From positions 153,988-190,822 of the forward strand of contig NZ_JANHJQ010000010.1 of NCBI RefSeq assembly GCF_024609785.1: a stretch of 36,835 nucleotides of DNA, in the 5' to 3' direction. Every line of letters begins with the position of its first letter. The stretch's first letter is position 1. Positions 33,186 through 36,835 of the stretch are shown in pieces. The notes below the pieces were generated by a model, which saw only the letters and a list, made by a program, of their open reading frames with translations, ran no database searches and was not told where the DNA came from. The DNA comes from Pseudalkalibacillus decolorationis (GTDB lineage Bacteria; Bacillota; Bacilli; Bacillales; Fictibacillaceae). The translations under genes and the position numbers were made by a program.

Positions 33186-33279
33186 ATAAAGAAAACTTGG
33201 CTAGCGCCAAGCCTTAGCGCAGGCGATCGCCTTAGTTGCGCTTATACTATAGAAAGTATTTTTTATACTTTCTTAACGT
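33186..33279 (+). repeat. Dispersed repeat B, copy 2
   Basis: Begins TAAAGAAAACTTGGC, with TTGGCGCTAGCC / AGCGCCAAG-type inverted arms in the head, and ends in a perfect hairpin AGAAAGTAT-TTTTT-ATACTTTCT followed by TAACG. It corresponds to 6781-6876 read in reverse. It lies between the VTT-domain gene and the PPOX terminator. Confidence 0.75.
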
Positions 33280-33282
33280 GTG

Positions 33283-33317
33283 AATAAAGGAGTGAGCAAA
33301 AGCATCACTCCTTTATC
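33283..33317 (-). terminator. Hairpin terminator after the PPOX-like gene
   Basis: ATAAAGGAGTGA / TCACTCCTTTAT, a 12-bp perfect stem with a nine-base loop. The T-run on the minus strand is short (TTTATT), so strength is uncertain. Confidence 0.7.
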
Positions 33318-33321
33318 ACCA

Positions 33322-33777
33322 TTATTTCATCAATGCTGCATATACCTGCTCGTCAAGAGCTTTTGCCTTTTCAAGATTATACGTTTTCACGTATTCAGGG
33401 TCTTGAGTAACTTTCGCTCCCCAGAACATACTTTCAAACACGGCCTCAACATTTACTTCTATTTTAGCTAGCTTCATATTAACGCCTTCCATAGCTTCTT
33501 GAAGTATGTCTGCTTTACCCTGAATCGAATAAACTGTTTCTAAACCAATAATATTAAGGACCACAGCAGGGTTCTTCTTAATGTTGTCTACGATTCGAGA
33601 ATTTGTCGTGACGGAAAATCGGATCCTCTTCTCGTCAGCACTTTTCACCCAAGAGATCGCATTTACGTTGGGCGCACCTGATTCTGCATCAACGGTAGCG
33701 ATGTTAACCAGCTTTTCCCCTTTAAAAAATTCGACAAGCTCGGGTGTGAGTTCGGTAGGTATTTCATGTTTTGCCAA
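33322..33777 (-). CDS. FMN-binding pyridoxamine-5'-phosphate-oxidase-like protein
   Basis: About 151 residues from a TTG at 33777, preferred because AAAGGAG lies eight bases upstream; an in-frame GTG at 33795 overlaps that site. The split-barrel fold is visible: VNIATVDAESGAPNVNAISWV (FMN-binding start), IRFSVTTNSRIVDNIKKNPAVVLNII (phosphate-contact basic residues), and a C-terminal helical extension with WGAKVTQDPEYVKTYNLEKAKAL. It resembles the PPOX superfamily without catalytic PdxH motifs, so it is an oxidoreductase or flavin-binding protein of unknown substrate. It is a single-gene unit with a hairpin terminator. Confidence 0.85.
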   Translation of the reverse strand: MAKHEIPTELTPELVEFFKGEKLVNIATVDAESGAPNVNAISWVKSADEKRIRFSVTTNSRIVDNIKKNPAVVLNIIGLETVYSIQGKADILQEAMEGVNMKLAKIEVNVEAVFESMFWGAKVTQDPEYVKTYNLEKAKALDEQVYAALMK

Positions 33778-33987
33778 GTCAAAAACTCCTTTCACGATTA
33801 TGTACTCTCAATCTCTTCGTTTCCTAGTAAAAGTAACTTCATATAGCGTTCTACATCTGTTATACCCGAATTAAATGTTGACTAATCAAACCCTATAGAA
33901 TTCAACGGAATAAGGTATAACTACTAATATCATATCAAATACATGGGGAGGTGCAAGTACAAAGAGTAAGAAGGACATTGGAACAAA

Positions 33988-34025
33988 TAGAGGGTGATGA
34001 TCCTAAGTTAAGACCCACCCCTCTA
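33988..34025 (-). terminator. Probable terminator of the two-component operon
   Basis: Minus strand: TAGAGGGGTG pairs with CACCCTCTA (one bulge), followed by TTTGTT. The loop is large (about 19 bases). The rest of the gap 33796-34069 shows nothing else definite. Confidence 0.5.
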
Positions 34026-34069
34026 ATTTATTCATGTTTGATCTGTTAAAAACCTGTCAACTTTTTATC

Positions 34070-34711
34070 TTAAGGTAACGTTACTATCTGGTTCTGCACC
34101 GCATAGATAATCGCCTGAGAGCGGCTTTTGACATTTAGTTTCTTAAACATATTACTTACATGAATCTTAACTGTTTTGTCACTAATGTAGAGCCTTTCTG
34201 CAATCTCCTTATTACTCAACCCCTCGACAAGACATATTAAAACATCTTTCTCCCGGGCAGTGAGATCATTTGATTTCTTGTTAGGATCGTTTTTTTTATG
34301 ATGGTAATCTACTAGTTTTTTCGCCATACTGGGATGAAGAATCGACTCACCGCGAGCAACAGCGTAAATCGCATCAATAACTTCATCTGAAGGGGCATCT
34401 TTCAATATGTAGCCATCTGCTCCGGCTTTAAGAGCAGCTAGAAAGTATTCTTCATGCTTATACATTGTTAATATAAGTACCTTGCAATCTGGATAATGAC
34501 GTTTAACCTGTTCTGTTAATTCAATTCCACATATGTCAGGTAAATTAATATCCATCAATATAACATCAGGTTTCGCTGCTTCGATGGTTTCAATAATCTC
34601 CTTTCCGCACGTCAGCTCTCCAACGACAGCAATATTTTCCTCAATGGCAATAATATTTTTCAACCCATCTCGTAAAACGGCATGGTCATCGACAAGTATT
34701 ACTTTAATCAT
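34070..34711 (-). CDS. NarL/LuxR-type response regulator
   Basis: 213 residues from the ATG at 34711, behind AAAGGATG; an upstream in-frame start (34750) lies inside the kinase. The receiver domain has the acidic pair Asp8-Asp9, the phosphorylation site Asp54 in ILMDINLP, a Thr in ILTMYK and Lys104 in YILKDAP. The C-terminal LuxR-type helix-turn-helix is [40 protein letters not shown]. It should act as a dimeric transcription regulator phosphorylated by the adjacent kinase. The start overlaps the kinase stop by eight bases, so translation is coupled. Its target genes are unknown. Confidence 0.95.
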   Translation of the reverse strand: MIKVILVDDHAVLRDGLKNIIAIEENIAVVGELTCGKEIIETIEAAKPDVILMDINLPDICGIELTEQVKRHYPDCKVLILTMYKHEEYFLAALKAGADGYILKDAPSDEVIDAIYAVARGESILHPSMAKKLVDYHHKKNDPNKKSNDLTAREKDVLICLVEGLSNKEIAERLYISDKTVKIHVSNMFKKLNVKSRSQAIIYAVQNQIVTLP

Positions 34712-36548
34712 GTGATAACATCCTTTCATTTTCTTGGGATAAAGGTACAATCAGCAAAATTTCTGTTCCACGCTCTGCAACACTGTTTATACGTAAAGAA
34801 GCATCGATCTGCTCAGCTAATTCGTTCATATTAAGAATGCCATAATGGGCGTCTGCTTTTGCTTTAACAAGCGCATCGTATAACTGGAATCCTTTACCGT
34901 TATCTTTCACCTTCAAAATCAACGCGTTACTTCCATATTTTAAAACAACCTTCAATTCAGAAGCGTTTGAATGCTTACCTGCGTTATGAAGTGCCTCAGA
35001 CAAAATCTCAAAAGAATTTTTTTCAATATGAGAAGGCAATGTTCTTATGTTTCCACGTACTTGAAGGGCAATAGGAATTTGATATAGATGAATGATTTCA
35101 TTAATTTTGGATTGAATGGCTTGCTTAAATCCTTCTTTTACAGTTGGATATGGTCGCAATGCATAGATAGACTCCCTAACTTCCGATAAACTATCTCTTA
35201 ATTTCATTATACTATCCTCAACAAGTTTCCCGGATTGATCTTTATTCGTACCTAAAATTCGGTTAGATGTTTCAAGCTTCATAATGGCACCAGCAAGCGT
35301 TTGTGCTATACCATCATGAATTTCGCGGGCAATTCGATTTCGTTCTTCTAACAAGACTCTCTTTTCCCGTTCAGAATAAAGCATTCTTGTTTTTAAAATA
35401 ACTGCAACCTGATTGGACAGGGTTGAGATAAACTGCAAATCACTTACCTGATACGATTGGTTTGTTGTTTTCCCAACCACAATCACACCTAAGACTTCTT
35501 CTTCGATCCGAAGTGGCGTAACAACGACTGAACAGATGGATGGGTGCACAAGCCTTTTCAACTCGGAAGGGAGTTGCTTACCAAACGAATAGTGGTATGA
35601 TTCTTCTAGTTCTTCAAACCATCCATGGTCAATTAATTGTTCTGGTTTTGAACTGATTCCCCCGACCTTTATCAACGACGACCATTCGTTCTCTTCCTTA
35701 ACCATAAGTAACAGCGCATCGGTTGGTATAAATTCTTGTAAGGACAGCTCGACGTTATCAGACCAATCGGCTGAAGCTAGTTTCCGATTCAGCTCTCTTG
35801 TGATCGAGAACAAAGCTTTCAAACGATTCTTTTCTCTCTTCAATCGACTGATGATTGCACTAATGATCGCTAATGCAACGAGTGGCGAGAAAAAGAATAA
35901 ATAGGAGAAGACATCGACTACGCCACGATTTTGACTGCCGAGAACAAACATTGTTCCGATGTAACAATAAGAAACGAGTACAATAATGCTTTCTTGAGCT
36001 GTCTTCTCCTTCCAATCAACCCAACGATAAGGGTGAGGACGAAGCCATAATATAATGTCATTTAAGAGGTTATTTATAAGATAAAAAGTTACTATGAAAA
36101 GCGCTGCATGTGAAAAATTAAAAACTAAATTTCCAGTAAGATACACATCTAAATATCTTATGGCCCAAAAGGTTAGAAAATAAGCTGAACAAAGGGAAAT
36201 GGAAAGCTGAGCTGGGTTAAACCAAACAGCCCTTTGTGGTCTTTTTACGAATATGTTTACGATCAAACTTACAACGGAACAAATTAAAATTCCTGACCAA
36301 ATTCCATAAAGAATTACTATCGTGTATACAAGTGGAAAGCTAAGAGATGACACCCCTCTCCAAACGGGAATTGGGAAAAGTTTCGTTACAAGCAAGAAAA
36401 TGACAAGAACAAGCGGTGTCCAAATATCATTACCCGATGGATTAAATTGAATCAGGCTATATAGGATTAGAAACCATCCAATAATCGAGAAAAGAGTAAG
36501 TATCCGATTTGAATTTTGTTCTTTTTTTACGCGCGATGATATATTCAT
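34704..36548 (-). CDS. Membrane sensor histidine kinase (HisKA_3/NarL-type)
   Basis: 614 residues with AAAAGGAGG upstream of the ATG. The first ~240 residues hold about eight membrane segments, forming an integral sensor similar to MASE-type domains. A GAF-like cytoplasmic domain follows (about 255-395), then the HisKA_3 dimerisation helix with the phosphorylated His411 in [16 protein letters not shown]. The ATPase domain has N box [16 protein letters not shown] and G box DNGKGFQLY and ends [16 protein letters not shown] / [10 protein letters not shown]. It pairs with the overlapping NarL regulator. The signal is unknown; the polytopic sensor fits membrane or quinone/lipid stress. The gene sits next to a probable insertion sequence. 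Confidence 0.93.
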   Translation of the reverse strand: MNISSRVKKEQNSNRILTLFSIIGWFLILYSLIQFNPSGNDIWTPLVLVIFLLVTKLFPIPVWRGVSSLSFPLVYTIVILYGIWSGILICSVVSLIVNIFVKRPQRAVWFNPAQLSISLCSAYFLTFWAIRYLDVYLTGNLVFNFSHAALFIVTFYLINNLLNDIILWLRPHPYRWVDWKEKTAQESIIVLVSYCYIGTMFVLGSQNRGVVDVFSYLFFFSPLVALAIISAIISRLKREKNRLKALFSITRELNRKLASADWSDNVELSLQEFIPTDALLLMVKEENEWSSLIKVGGISSKPEQLIDHGWFEELEESYHYSFGKQLPSELKRLVHPSICSVVVTPLRIEEEVLGVIVVGKTTNQSYQVSDLQFISTLSNQVAVILKTRMLYSEREKRVLLEERNRIAREIHDGIAQTLAGAIMKLETSNRILGTNKDQSGKLVEDSIMKLRDSLSEVRESIYALRPYPTVKEGFKQAIQSKINEIIHLYQIPIALQVRGNIRTLPSHIEKNSFEILSEALHNAGKHSNASELKVVLKYGSNALILKVKDNGKGFQLYDALVKAKADAHYGILNMNELAEQIDASLRINSVAERGTEILLIVPLSQENERMLSHD

Positions 36549-36781
36549 TTCAGGGACCTCCTTTTCTCAAAATCTAGTATATGTATCCGTTATTGTAAAT
36601 CCGTCTCCATACCATCATGTGAAAGCATCCAAGAAAGTTAAACCATAAACATCCGAATCAATTTCATAAATTAACTCCTTAGAGCTTCAAGGGGTTTAAG
36701 ACACATAAAAAGGAGTACCTCCCTAACAAGTCGAAATGAGTAAGTGACCAAACAAACTCTAAGACTGGAGGAAGACTCCCT

Positions 36782-36835
36782 ATGACTATTATACGACAAG
36801 AAAGCCTGTTTGACCTGCATGAATTATATCAATTG
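36782..36835 (+). mobile_element. Start of an insertion-sequence transposase (truncated by window)
   Basis: The ATG at 36782, with GGAGGAAG about eight bases upstream, opens an 18-codon frame to the window end: MTIIRQESLFDLHELYQL. This N terminus closely resembles the MTIIRQESLF start of DDE transposases of the IS1182-like group in Bacillaceae, from memory. The left inverted repeat of the element should lie in 36640-36780, but I could not fix its boundary. The rest of the gene is outside the window. Confidence 0.55.

Noticed and set aside
1-36835. CRISPR array or defence island
   Set aside because: The tandem arrays have adjoining degenerate 20/21-bp units without unique spacers, and no cas-like or other known defence genes are present; addAB/sbcDC are housekeeping repair genes.

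Overview
The window looks like chromosomal DNA of an endospore-forming member of the Bacillaceae with AT-rich DNA. The reasons are the spore-coat operon cotJABC, the AddAB/SbcDC recombination operon in Bacillus order, a yybP-ykoY manganese riboswitch in front of a YkoY/TerC protein, YknW/YknX-like proteins, GGAGG-type ribosome binding sites with frequent TTG and GTG starts, and several dispersed intergenic repeats of the kind found in Bacillus relatives. The species cannot be named from the sequence.

Layout. Positions 1-1370 form a repeat-rich accessory segment: two inverted copies of a ~206-bp repeat, a palindromic REP-like hairpin and a 20/21-bp tandem array surround one small membrane-protein gene. 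Positions 1375-4101 (minus) hold a catabolic operon: pterin carbinolamine dehydratase, FAH-family hydrolase, and a succinate-semialdehyde-type dehydrogenase. Positions 4278-6735 (plus) encode a B12-binding/radical SAM protein and a hemolysin III-like membrane protein. Positions 6877-9070 (minus) encode a yknW-yknX-like pair without the usual ABC transporter genes. Positions 9412-21250 (minus) are the addB-addA-sbcD-sbcC double-strand-break repair operon. Upstream of it lie two small genes whose promoter contains a LexA/DinR-type SOS box (22016-22029).

Positions 22226-24160 (minus) hold an ABC-F ATPase preceded by a complete attenuator leader: promoter, a 41-codon leader ORF with a strong ribosome binding site, and an intrinsic terminator. 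This is the architecture of antibiotic-induced ribosome protection genes. Next come a decayed GNAT gene, a tandem-GNAT protein and an AlkD-like HEAT-repeat protein. Positions 26728-28442 (plus) encode two small membrane proteins and an O-methyltransferase. A Mn riboswitch with tandem terminators follows, and then ykoY (29132-29953), separated from its riboswitch by an inserted MITE-like repeat.

Positions 30215-31317 (minus) are cotJABC, followed by a 21-bp tandem array, a methionine aminopeptidase, a VTT-domain membrane protein, an FMN-binding PPOX-like protein and a NarL-type two-component system. The right edge enters what looks like an insertion sequence (transposase start at 36782).

The most interesting elements are the ABC-F leader-peptide attenuator, the SOS-box-controlled small gene pair beside addAB/sbcDC, and families of dispersed repeats that share a TTATACTTTCTTAAC terminus. 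I did not see a CRISPR array, rRNA, tRNA or an obvious prophage. Start codons were moved from the longest open frame wherever a ribosome binding site clearly favoured an internal start; all functional calls rest on motif recognition without database searches.
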